From an uncultured Ruminococcus sp. (GTDB lineage Bacteria; Bacillota; Clostridia; Oscillospirales; Acutalibacteraceae), in assembly GCA_902762335.1 (NCBI GenBank), contig CACWNZ010000036.1:1-9229 (forward strand): a stretch of DNA of 9,229 nucleotides. The letters are read 5' to 3'. The notes beneath the pieces were generated by a model, which was not told where the DNA came from, did no database searches, and was given only the letters and a program-made list of their open reading frames with translations. Below, piece after piece: positions 1-6,115 of the stretch (position 1 is the first letter of the stretch; the number at the start of each line of letters is the position of its first letter). Position numbers and translations under genes: made by a program.

Positions 1-701
1 AGTATGCCTACTATCAGCATAAGCACTATGAAGCTCGTACCGCAGCGCGGGTGAAAGCGGCTCTGCTTTCTCACGTTCTCCACGTTAAGCTCAAGCTCGT
101 GCTCATAGCAGAATATCGTCTTATGCTCCGCGCCGTGATATTGGAACACTCTCTTTATATCCTTGTTAAGCGTTACGAGAGCCATATATATAAGGAAAAG
201 AATTATCCTGAGTATTCCCTCAAACGCCGAGCGCCATATAATTGCGTCATTCAGGAACGGGAACGCCGATGAGAGCAGGTTGAACAGCCATGTCGGAACA
301 AAAAAGAACACCGCAACGCAGAATATTATCGCAAGCACCATTGCCGCGCCCATTATAAAGCCGACAGCCTTCTCGCCGAAATGCTTGTCGAGCCATTTAT
401 CCACCTTGCTCATTTCCTCCTCAGGCACTTCCTCGCCCTCCATTGCCTTGTCGGCGGAGAGCATCAGCGCCTTATTGCCCGTAACGAGACTGTCTATCAT
501 TCCCGCAACGCCCCTGAGTATCGGCAGACGCAGCAGCTTATACTTTTTTGTAAGGTTGAGGGGCTGAATCTCCTCAAGTTCAATGCTGCCGTCGTTCTTT
601 CTTATTCCGACGGTAGTCTTAAGCGGTCCCCTCATCATTATGCCCTCCATGAGCGCCTGTCCGCCGATAGAGGTTATCTTCTTTGTCTTCTCTCTTTTCA
701 T
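1..701 (-). CDS. yqhQ: YqhQ-like DUF1385 membrane protein (3' end off-window)
   Basis: My translation gives 233 residues before the window edge cuts the C-terminus. Family signatures are clear: an N-terminal GGQALMEGIMMRGP (residues 13-26), YHGAEHKTIFCYE (188-200) and RFHPRCGTSF (215-224). These place it in DUF1385 (B. subtilis YqhQ family, about 300 residues), so roughly 60-90 residues are probably missing. Hydrophobic segments lie at about 115-137 and 155-177, with another starting near 224. The conserved His, Glu and Cys residues look like possible metal ligands, but the biochemical function is unknown. The ATG is supported by AAGGAG at 708-713 with 6-nt spacing. The gene starts 17 nt after the histidine kinase stop, so it is probably the last visible gene of the minus-strand operon. 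From memory, this family often sits beside prmC/prfA in Firmicutes, and those genes could lie just off the left edge. Confidence 0.9.
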   Translation of the reverse strand, partial: MKREKTKKITSIGGQALMEGIMMRGPLKTTVGIRKNDGSIELEEIQPLNLTKKYKLLRLPILRGVAGMIDSLVTGNKALMLSADKAMEGEEVPEEEMSKVDKWLDKHFGEKAVGFIMGAAMVLAIIFCVAVFFFVPTWLFNLLSSAFPFLNDAIIWRSAFEGILRIILFLIYMALVTLNKDIKRVFQYHGAEHKTIFCYEHELELNVENVRKQSRFHPRCGTSFIVLMLIVGI

Positions 702-718
702 CTTTTACTCCTTCTGCT

Positions 719-2161
719 CTATTCTGCCGTTTCGGGAGCAGGATTTTCCTCTGCGGCAGGCTCCTCCTCACTGTCGGGCGGCAGTATGGGAATTTTGATA
801 GTGACCGTCGTACCCACGTTTTCTATACTGTCTATATCGAGAGTTCCGTGGTGCAGCTTGATTATCTCATCTGCAACGGCAAGTCCTATTCCCGAGCCTC
901 TGACGGTCTGGTTTGCCTTATAGAACTTCTGCTTTATCTTCGGCAGGTGCTCGGCAGGAATGCCGCAGCCGTTGTCGGCTATGATTATAACTATATAGCC
1001 GTCCGCCTGCTCTATGCTGATATTCACTACCCCGCCCTCAGAGCTGTATTTCAGGGCGTTGTCTATTATGTTTATGAACACCTGTCTGAGCCTGTTCCTG
1101 TCGCCCACGACTATAGGCAGTATCTCGGGCTCCTCATATACTATGTGCTTGTTCTCGGAATTCGCCCTCTCGCGCTGCATATAGATAGATTCGTCAAGCT
1201 CGGCAAGAATATCTATCTTGTCCATTATAAGCACCATTCTGTCCTGCTGTATCCTTGAGAAGTCGAGCACCTCCTCAACTATGCCGTTGAGCCTTTCGGT
1301 CTCCTTTATGATTATGCCCATGCCCTTCTGCATGGTCTTGAGATCGCGGAATCCGTCGAGCTGCATAGTTTCAGCCCAGCCCTTTATCGCCGTAAGCGGC
1401 GTTCTCAGCTCATGAGATACCGACGAGATAAAGTCGTTCTTCATTTTGTCGGCAGTACCCAACTCGCCCGCCATGTAGTTTATCGTGTCACACAGGTCGC
1501 CTATCTCATCGTCGTAGAACTTATTTATCCTCGCCTCAAAGTCGCCCTGAGCTATCCTCTTTGCCGTTGCGCTTATCTCCTGCACGGGGCGCACTATCGA
1601 CCTTAAGAAATACGTGCTCGAAACGAAAATGAAGAACAGTATCACCACTCCGATAAGGCAGATAAACGCTATGGTTATGAATATCTTTCTGTCCGCCTCT
1701 TCAAGAGACACGACGTATCTTATTGCGCCCAGCTGCTCTCCGCTGTCGTCATAGATAACACGGGTCAGCGCCATTACGTTTTCGCCCGAGCTGAGACTTC
1801 CGTGCCAGTCGGCATACTGATCGGCAGATTTCAGAGCGGCGGTATAGTCGGGCATAGCCTGCTGATTGTCCGGCGCAAAGCCCGTTGAGGTGATGACCAC
1901 CTGACCATTCTCGTTTATTACCATGAGCTCCATAAGCTCCTTGTCGGGAAAGTTCTCGACGTATACCCTTGCGGTGCGTATAAAGTCGTCCTGATCCTTG
2001 AATATATTAACAAGCTCGGAGGAACGTCCGTTAAGGATCTGACTTATACTGCTGTAATATGAATTCTGAATTATTATCGCAAAAGCGACTATCAGAACAA
2101 AAAGTATGACGAGGATCACGCCGAACGTATTTATCAGCCATCTTTTTGTAATACCTCTCAA
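719..2161 (-). CDS. Membrane sensor histidine kinase (HAMP-HisKA-HATPase)
   Basis: A 480-residue class I histidine kinase, partner of the response regulator encoded 41 nt upstream. In order it has TM1 (about 11-32), an extracytoplasmic sensor region (33-158, Cache/PAS-like by length and strand pattern, not proven), TM2 (about 160-184), HAMP (about 186-238), HisKA with SSVSHELRTPL and phospho-acceptor His250, and a HATPase domain. The HATPase shows the N box around N364/N368, G1 DNGCG (396-400), the F-box-like KFYK (412-415) and G2 GSGIGLAV (422-429). All catalytic elements are present, so it should autophosphorylate and phosphorylate the regulator. The C-terminus (461-480) is an unusual Pro/Glu-rich acidic tail. 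The start codon is TTG at 2159-2161, with AGGGGG at 2170-2175 eight nt upstream; no ATG lies near it in frame, and the residues before TM1 fit a normal cytoplasmic N-terminus. The signal sensed is unknown. Confidence 0.95.
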   Translation of the reverse strand: MRGITKRWLINTFGVILVILFVLIVAFAIIIQNSYYSSISQILNGRSSELVNIFKDQDDFIRTARVYVENFPDKELMELMVINENGQVVITSTGFAPDNQQAMPDYTAALKSADQYADWHGSLSSGENVMALTRVIYDDSGEQLGAIRYVVSLEEADRKIFITIAFICLIGVVILFFIFVSSTYFLRSIVRPVQEISATAKRIAQGDFEARINKFYDDEIGDLCDTINYMAGELGTADKMKNDFISSVSHELRTPLTAIKGWAETMQLDGFRDLKTMQKGMGIIIKETERLNGIVEEVLDFSRIQQDRMVLIMDKIDILAELDESIYMQRERANSENKHIVYEEPEILPIVVGDRNRLRQVFINIIDNALKYSSEGGVVNISIEQADGYIVIIIADNGCGIPAEHLPKIKQKFYKANQTVRGSGIGLAVADEIIKLHHGTLDIDSIENVGTTVTIKIPILPPDSEEEPAAEENPAPETAE

Positions 2162-2202
2162 TTCCTGCGCCCCCTAAGCTCCCGTCGGAAAAATTTTAAG
2201 GC

Positions 2203-2907
2203 TCATGCAGTCTCCCATTTATAGCCGAGACCCCACACCGTTACTATGTACTTCGGCGATGAGGGGGTGTCCTCTATCTTCATGCGAAGGCGGCGGATAT
2301 TAACGTCCACGATCTTTTCCTCGCCCACGTATGCCTCACCCCATACATACTTGAGTATGGCGCTCCTGTCGAGAGCCTTGCCCGGGTTAGAGAAGAAATA
2401 CTCCATTATCTGGAACTCTACCTGTGTCAGCTCTATCAGCCTGCCGTTCTTCATGAGGGAGTGATTCTTGAGGTTGAGCACAAAGCTGCCCGACTGTATC
2501 TCCTCCTTGAAGTTGTTTTCGGAGCGCATCTCGGCAATGGCAAGCCTTCTGTAAAGCGCGTCTACCCTTGCGACAAGCTCCGTAGGACTGAAGGGCTTTG
2601 TTATGTAATCGTCCGCGCCGAGCATGAGTCCCGACACCTTATCCATCTCCTGTGTCCTTGCCGAAAGCATTATTATGCCTAAATTGCCGTTCTTTTTGCG
2701 AAGCTCCTTGCATACCTGGAGCCCGTCCTTTTCGGGCATCATAATATCAAGAATGGCTATATCGAAATCGCCGTTTGCCTCGTCATACTTTTGCAGGGCG
2801 ACAGCGCCGTTTTCCGCCTCGGTGACGGTATAGCCTCCGCGCTCAAGGTTGATAACGACAAATTCTCTTATGGCAGTCTCGTCCTCTGCCACCAATATGT
2901 TTTTCAT
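2203..2907 (-). CDS. OmpR/PhoB-family response regulator
   Basis: A 234-residue two-domain transcription factor. The receiver domain (1-118) has the acidic pair E8/D9, phospho-acceptor D54 in AILDIMMPEKDG, S82 of the switch position and K104 in ITKPFSP. A linker leads to a winged-helix DNA-binding domain (about 132-232) with the typical LTQVEFQIMEYF, VDVNIRRLRMKIE and VWGLGYKWE segments. Length and all key residues are normal. The ATG has a strong AGGAGG site 8 nt upstream. It lies 25 nt after the lipoprotein gene and 41 nt before the histidine kinase on the same strand, so the pair is almost certainly cognate. Regulated genes cannot be read from the sequence. Autoregulation of the operon, or control of the neighbouring lipoprotein, is plausible but inferred. 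It could be called PhoB/WalR-like, but I see no residues that identify the specific orthologue. Confidence 0.95.
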   Translation of the reverse strand: MKNILVAEDETAIREFVVINLERGGYTVTEAENGAVALQKYDEANGDFDIAILDIMMPEKDGLQVCKELRKKNGNLGIIMLSARTQEMDKVSGLMLGADDYITKPFSPTELVARVDALYRRLAIAEMRSENNFKEEIQSGSFVLNLKNHSLMKNGRLIELTQVEFQIMEYFFSNPGKALDRSAILKYVWGEAYVGEEKIVDVNIRRLRMKIEDTPSSPKYIVTVWGLGYKWETA

Positions 2908-2932
2908 TTGCTTTGCCTCCTCTATTTCTTAC

Positions 2933-4597
2933 TCACACGGCGAATACCGAGGTCTTAAGCTCGCTCTCGGACAGATTCAGCTCGTCCTGCGCATTGGTCA
3001 TAAAGAGCTGACCCGCATATATCACCTTGCTGTTTTCGGGGCTGATGTCAAGCTGTATCAGTCCCGCGTGCTTGTTTTCGTTCCACTGCTGCTCGGAATA
3101 TCTGTATATCGTAAGCAGCTTGTCACCTATAGATGCCGTTTTGGTGTTCCACAGATAAAAGCTCATCTCCCTCGTATCGGGGTCGCTTCTTGCGGTCACC
3201 GTAGACACCCACCTGTCGGGCATGGAAAAATAATAGCCGTCCTTAAGATTCATTACCGTGTTCATAACGGTGTTCATTTTATTCTCGCCCGCATTGTAAT
3301 TGCTCCACGCCGTAAGATTGCATACGTAAGCGCCGTTTTCGTCTACGGATGCGTTCATCTGGCTCACCACGGGCACCTCTATGACTCCATCGTCGTCTAT
3401 ATCACGGGAGAATACCGCTTCGGTCCTTATGGTAGGATTGATATACGCGCCCGTGTCGGATACCCTGTCGAGCGGGTCGGTGAGCTCGTCGTTTATCCCG
3501 TCGTAATAAATTATCTGCGTGCAGAACGTATTATCGCTGCGCTTGCAGTCGAGTATTACTCCCCTTCTGTTAAGGTTTCCCGATACCACTATCTTTGCGC
3601 CCTCAGGCTTGCTCGTTTCGACCTCCGAGCTTTCCTCGGGCTCCGAAGGCTCGGGCTGTGAGCTCTCATCAGGCTTTGACGTCTCGGGCTCTGAGCTCTC
3701 CCCGGGCTTTGACGGCTCGGGCTGTGAGCTCTGTTCGGGCTTTGACGGCTCGGGCTGTGAACTCTGTTCGGGCTTTGACGGCTCGGACTGCGAAGTCACA
3801 GCGCTCTCCTGTTCGGTATCCGTCCTGCTGTTATCCGCCCTTGCCGAGCTTGAGGTATTTCCCGAGCCCGAATTGGTATTGACGGCAACGTCGCCGACAA
3901 TTATATTTGAAAAGCTTATAACGTCAGAGTTGAGCTCCAGCGAATACTTGCCGACGGGGCGTTTGTCGGTATCGGAATACTGAAGAAGCGTAGCCACAGA
4001 GGGCTTTTCCTGCGTACTCAGCGACAGAAGGATTATATCCTCGCTGCTGTCGTCGGTTATATCGGACACAACAAGCTCGTCGTAGGTCTCGTCAATGCTC
4101 ATCTCGAAGACCTCGTCGCCGTCCATAACGTAGCCCGTAAGCGACTTCTGCGAGCTGTTGTAGCTTGTCCAGCCGATAAGCACCTCTTCCTTTTTATCGC
4201 CGTTTATATCGTAGAACATTACCCTGTCAACGCCCGATGAATTGTTTGAAAACGTGCCGAGGCACTTCCACTGCTTTTTATCGTAGGCTATAACGGAAAC
4301 GTTCAGCTTGGTATCGTTTTCGGTAGAATACAGCGCAAGAGCGTATTCGTTTTCGGTATCCTCGTTGCGCATGGTTATTGCCGAACGGTTTTCGCCCTTT
4401 TGCGGGTATTTAAGGTTATAGCTGCCCCCCGCCTCGCTTGAGATTATATCCTGTATAGCCGCCTTGTCGCCTGTCGCCCTCGGCGGTCTGAGCAGGGTAT
4501 CCGTACCCATTGCCGCATGAGAGCAGCCCGAAAGCGAAAGCAGTCCCGCGGCGGCAATAACAGACAGCGCTTTAATTATCCTGCCTGACAACTTCAT
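2933..4597 (-). CDS. Lipoprotein with Ca-loop-like repeats and PES-rich linker
   Basis: Numbered from the GTG at 4600, the product is 555 residues. It begins with a basic N-region, a hydrophobic stretch (10-24) and a lipobox ending LSLSGC, so Cys26 should be lipidated and the protein anchored outside the membrane. An N-terminal half (about 40-240) is followed by a low-complexity Ser/Pro/Glu linker (272-333) and a C-terminal half (335-555). Each half carries Asp-rich loops like FG-GAP/VCBS repeats: DINGDKKEEV (131-140), DITDDSSED (180-188) and DIDDDGVIEV (400-409). This suggests two beta-propeller-like pieces separated by a flexible spacer. No enzyme motif was seen. The start is ambiguous: GGAGG at 4601-4605 abuts GTG 4600, is 3 nt from ATG 4597 and 9 nt from TTG 4591; the signal peptide survives with any of them. 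The gene overlaps trmB by about 26 nt, so translation is probably coupled. Role unknown; its place before the two-component genes suggests signal sensing or an envelope role. Confidence 0.88.
   Translation of the reverse strand: MKLSGRIIKALSVIAAAGLLSLSGCSHAAMGTDTLLRPPRATGDKAAIQDIISSEAGGSYNLKYPQKGENRSAITMRNEDTENEYALALYSTENDTKLNVSVIAYDKKQWKCLGTFSNNSSGVDRVMFYDINGDKKEEVLIGWTSYNSSQKSLTGYVMDGDEVFEMSIDETYDELVVSDITDDSSEDIILLSLSTQEKPSVATLLQYSDTDKRPVGKYSLELNSDVISFSNIIVGDVAVNTNSGSGNTSSSARADNSRTDTEQESAVTSQSEPSKPEQSSQPEPSKPEQSSQPEPSKPGESSEPETSKPDESSQPEPSEPEESSEVETSKPEGAKIVVSGNLNRRGVILDCKRSDNTFCTQIIYYDGINDELTDPLDRVSDTGAYINPTIRTEAVFSRDIDDDGVIEVPVVSQMNASVDENGAYVCNLTAWSNYNAGENKMNTVMNTVMNLKDGYYFSMPDRWVSTVTARSDPDTREMSFYLWNTKTASIGDKLLTIYRYSEQQWNENKHAGLIQLDISPENSKVIYAGQLFMTNAQDELNLSESELKTSVFAV
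3602..3778 (-). repeat. 33-bp tandem repeat encoding SKPEQSSQPEP-like units
   Basis: Inside the lipoprotein gene an 11-residue unit is repeated about 5.4 times: SKPEQSSQPEP twice, then SKPGESSEPET, SKPDESSQPEP, SEPEESSEVET and a partial SKPEG. At the DNA level the two units at about 3712-3778 are almost identical, and later units diverge. This is an in-frame minisatellite giving an extended, acidic, proline-rich spacer of the kind used to reach through the peptidoglycan. Copy number may vary between strains through slippage or recombination (inference). Confidence 0.9.
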
Positions 4598-5270
4598 CAC
4601 CCTCCGTAGTGAGCCGTGTTTTCTTTGCGATCAGAAATTTTATCTTTATTCCCTCGTCCGAGAACATCTTTTCGTGCTCGGTCATAATATTGTGCTCATA
4701 GCCCGATGCGTGCAGATCGTAGGTGATATAGGTGATCTCAAAGCCGCATTCGGCAAAATAGCCCAGACTGTCCTTGAAAAGACCGTCGTCGTCCGTCTTG
4801 AAGTGTATCTCGCCGTCATCGGTGAGAATATCCCTGTAATGCACGAGCTGGCGCGGGTGGGTCAGCCTGTGCTTTTTATGCTTCATTCTCGGCCACGGGT
4901 TGCAGAAGTTAATATATATCCTCTCTGCCCTGTCGTCTTCCCCTAAAAAATCGGCTATATGCTCTATATTATAAGCCGTCAGAAGAACGTTGTCCGCAGC
5001 TCTGCCGCCCTCGGCAAAGGTCTTTTCGACCTTTCTCTTGGCAAGACCGAGCATCTCGTTTTTTATATCCACCGCAAGGTAATTGTGCGCGGGGTCGCCG
5101 AATGCCGCCTGCGACACGAAGCCTCCCTTGCCGCAGCCAAGCTCGATATAAAGGGGCTTTTCTTCGCTGAAGCTCTGCTTCCATTTATTTTTAAGTGTCA
5201 CGGGCTGATCTATAAAAAATCCGCAAGCCTCAAGCTCGGGCTTTGCCCAGGGTTTATGTCTTATCCTCAT
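4572..5270 (-). CDS. trmB: tRNA (guanine-N7-)-methyltransferase
   Basis: A 232-residue SAM-dependent enzyme that methylates N7 of G46 in the variable loop of tRNAs, acting in the cytoplasm. Family motifs appear in order: the SAM-binding ELGCGKGGF (43-51), the acidic end of strand 2 in AVDIK (66-70), NFCNPWPRMKHKKHRLT (121-137), HFKTDDDGLF (156-165) and TEHEKMF (197-203). Length matches typical bacterial TrmB of about 210-240 residues. The catalytic-loop motif reads NPWP where DPWP is commoner, and TEHE replaces the usual TEYE. The ATG has AGGA about 10 nt upstream and follows an extended -10 promoter by about 40 bp. It is the first gene of the minus-strand cluster; its 3' end overlaps the lipoprotein gene, linking a tRNA-modification gene to an envelope-signalling unit. 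The assignment is secure from the motifs. Confidence 0.96.
   Translation of the reverse strand: MRIRHKPWAKPELEACGFFIDQPVTLKNKWKQSFSEEKPLYIELGCGKGGFVSQAAFGDPAHNYLAVDIKNEMLGLAKRKVEKTFAEGGRAADNVLLTAYNIEHIADFLGEDDRAERIYINFCNPWPRMKHKKHRLTHPRQLVHYRDILTDDGEIHFKTDDDGLFKDSLGYFAECGFEITYITYDLHASGYEHNIMTEHEKMFSDEGIKIKFLIAKKTRLTTEGDEVVRQDN
4601..4605 (-). promoter_or_regulatory. Shine-Dalgarno GGAGG deciding the lipoprotein start
   Basis: GGAGG reads on the minus strand inside the end of trmB. It directly touches GTG (4600), lies 3 nt from ATG (4597) and 9 nt from TTG (4591). Standard spacing favours TTG, while codon preference favours ATG, so the true start is undecided by 2-3 codons. Confidence 0.6.
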
Positions 5271-5309
5271 ATCCGCACTTTCCTGTCCTTAAAAATTTTA
5301 ACACCTTTC

Positions 5310-5318
5310 ATTATATCA
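5310..5318 (-). promoter_or_regulatory. Extended -10 promoter of the trmB operon
   Basis: The minus strand reads TGATATAAT, a perfect TATAAT with the TGn extension, about 40 bp before the trmB ATG. No convincing -35 lies 16-18 bp upstream, which is usual for extended -10 promoters. A second TATAAT at 5350-5355 also lacks a -35 and may be chance in this A+T-rich stretch. Confidence 0.6.
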
Positions 5319-5381
5319 AAAGGACCCGCAAATTATTTTCTGTAAAAGAATTATATTTACATTTGCATAATAATTTTGCGC

Positions 5382-5420
5382 AAAAAAGCATCTCCGCCGA
5401 CACAAGGGAACGGCGGAGAT
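5382..5420 (-). terminator. Intrinsic terminator of the small membrane protein gene
   Basis: A perfect 10-bp inverted repeat, ATCTCCGCCG at 5390-5399 and CGGCGGAGAT at 5411-5420, has an 11-nt loop. On the minus strand it is followed after 2 nt by six T (5387 to 5382). It lies 12 nt after the stop of the 5432-5905 gene and insulates it from the trmB operon. In the other direction there is no T run, so it is one-directional. Confidence 0.9.
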
Positions 5421-5431
5421 AAGGCTTAAGA

Positions 5432-5905
5432 TCAGCTATCGGTACGGCAGAGCGCAACGAACAGCAGGCTTACGATCATATACGCGAAGAAGAAGGCTGT
5501 TATACCGAGAACGACGGCCGCAGTTACCGAAACTGCAGTGAGATCAGCCGATACTGCGATGAACGCCGACAGTATCGTTCCGATAATGCCGAACATCAAA
5601 CCGCCGAACAGGCATCTTATGCAGCTTCTGCCATTATCCGAGGTACCTCTGAGAACAGAGAGCACGACTACCGCAGCAAGAAGCGCCACACCCGTTATCA
5701 GCGCGGTAAGAACGGCAGGAAACCATGCCGTTATCAGCGAATTGACAAACAGAAGCACGACGGCAGCCGCAAAAACGAGCCCCGAAATAATGCCCACAAG
5801 CACCATTATGCCGTTCATGCAGCGCGAGAACGAGCCGCGGCACCTGCTCTCCTCAGCGCAGGCAGGCACAGACTGACAATTATATCCGCACAGCAAGTTA
5901 TTCAT
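5432..5905 (-). CDS. Small Cys-rich four-helix membrane protein, function unknown
   Basis: A product of up to 157 residues that I do not recognise as a named family. The N-terminal 30 residues hold five cysteines (C6, C10, C16, C22, C29) with no signal peptide. Four hydrophobic segments follow at about 31-54, 60-85, 97-119 and 125-152. A CxxC pair (C95, C98) sits at the mouth of the third helix, with a last Cys at 153. The two short loops and even helix number suggest both ends lie on one side, probably cytoplasmic, where the cysteines could bind metal or respond to redox (inference). The start is odd: GGAG at 5906-5909 touches the ATG at 5905, whereas TTG at 5894-5896 has ideal 9-nt spacing. 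Translation may therefore begin there and yield 154 residues. The gene stands alone, with its own terminator downstream and a dyad-rich leader upstream. Confidence 0.75.
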   Translation of the reverse strand: MNNLLCGYNCQSVPACAEESRCRGSFSRCMNGIMVLVGIISGLVFAAAVVLLFVNSLITAWFPAVLTALITGVALLAAVVVLSVLRGTSDNGRSCIRCLFGGLMFGIIGTILSAFIAVSADLTAVSVTAAVVLGITAFFFAYMIVSLLFVALCRTDS

Positions 5906-5909
5906 CTCC
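5906..5909 (-). promoter_or_regulatory. Shine-Dalgarno with zero spacing to ATG
   Basis: The minus strand reads AAAAGGAG followed immediately by ATG (5905) and then AATAAC TTG. An SD directly touching a start codon is poorly placed for initiation, so TTG at 5894-5896 is the better start by spacing. There is a stop codon in frame just upstream (5912-5914), so no earlier start exists. Confidence 0.6.
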
Positions 5910-5918
5910 TTTTATAAC

Positions 5919-5934
5919 TCTCAGCATCCTGAGA
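5919..5934. repeat. Inverted repeat TCTCAG/CTGAGA in leader
   Basis: A perfect 6-bp stem with the 4-nt loop CATC (plus strand). It lies 10 nt before the SD of the minus-strand small membrane protein gene. As RNA it would form a hairpin close to the ribosome site; as DNA it could be a repressor site. There is no T run, so it is not a terminator. Confidence 0.5.
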
Positions 5935-5970
5935 TACTGTTCTTTGTTTTTCCAAGGTATTCCTGAAAGT

Positions 5971-5988
5971 GACACAGGGTACTGTGTC
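5971..5988. promoter_or_regulatory. Operator-like palindrome GACACAG-GGTA-CTGTGTC
   Basis: A perfect 7-bp inverted repeat with a 4-nt centre, in the divergent region between the small membrane protein gene and map. It lies just downstream of a possible TATACT -10 (minus strand, 5998-6003) and about 70 bp upstream of the likely map start site. Short symmetric arms suit a dimeric repressor, but no matching regulator is encoded in the window. Confidence 0.5.
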
Positions 5989-5997
5989 CTTTATTAC

Positions 5998-6003
5998 AGT
6001 ATA
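5998..6003 (-). promoter_or_regulatory. Possible -10 (TATACT) for the small membrane protein gene
   Basis: On the minus strand TATACT is five of six matches to the -10 consensus, about 93 bp before the ATG. The hexamer 17 bp upstream (AACACA) matches TTGACA only weakly. It is the best candidate I see for this gene, but tentative. Confidence 0.3.
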
Positions 6004-6005
6004 TG

Positions 6006-6020
6006 AAACCCTCCGGGTTT
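6006..6020. repeat. Inverted repeat AAACCC-TCC-GGGTTT next to map -35
   Basis: A perfect 6-bp inverted repeat with a 3-nt centre, ending 4 bp before the -35 of the map promoter. It could be an activator or repressor site. The following plus-strand sequence is T-rich but interrupted, so I do not call a terminator. Confidence 0.4.
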
Positions 6021-6024
6021 TGTG

Positions 6025-6053
6025 TTTACTTTTTTGAAAAATGAGTGTATAAT
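6025..6053 (+). promoter_or_regulatory. Sigma-A-type promoter of map
   Basis: TTTACT (6025-6030) and a perfect TATAAT (6048-6053) are separated by exactly 17 bp. Transcription should start near 6060, giving a leader of about 56 nt before the ATG at 6116. Confidence 0.75.
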
Positions 6054-6063
6054 AGCTTTGTCG

Positions 6064-6081
6064 GGCTGTTACGATACAGCC
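6064..6081 (+). repeat. Hairpin GGCTGT-TACGAT-ACAGCC at 5' end of map mRNA
   Basis: A perfect 6-bp stem with a 6-nt loop that begins within a few nt of the predicted transcript start. Imperfect outer pairing can extend it from about 6058 to 6086. It could stabilise the 5' end of the mRNA or act as an operator over the start site. Confidence 0.45.
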
Positions 6082-6115
6082 GGCAACAACTATTTTACAG
6101 AAAAGGGCAGAGAAT

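Noticed and set aside
381..3661. Long open frames on the plus strand opposite the kinase, regulator and lipoprotein genes
   Set aside because: They lie antisense to well-supported genes, lack good ribosome sites and encode no recognisable motifs, as expected from codon-bias shadows.
3602..3778. CRISPR-like regularly spaced repeats
   Set aside because: The units are contiguous, in frame, coding for SKPEQSSQPEP-type peptides and have no spacers.
5350..5355. Second TATAAT upstream of trmB
   Set aside because: There is no -35 at 16-18 bp and no TGn extension; the stretch is A+T-rich and chance hexamers are expected.
5971..5988. NrdR box (ACAC...GTGT palindrome)
   Set aside because: The outer ACAC/GTGT arms fit, but the centre GGGTAC does not match the A+T-rich NrdR core, there is no tandem second box and no ribonucleotide reductase gene nearby.
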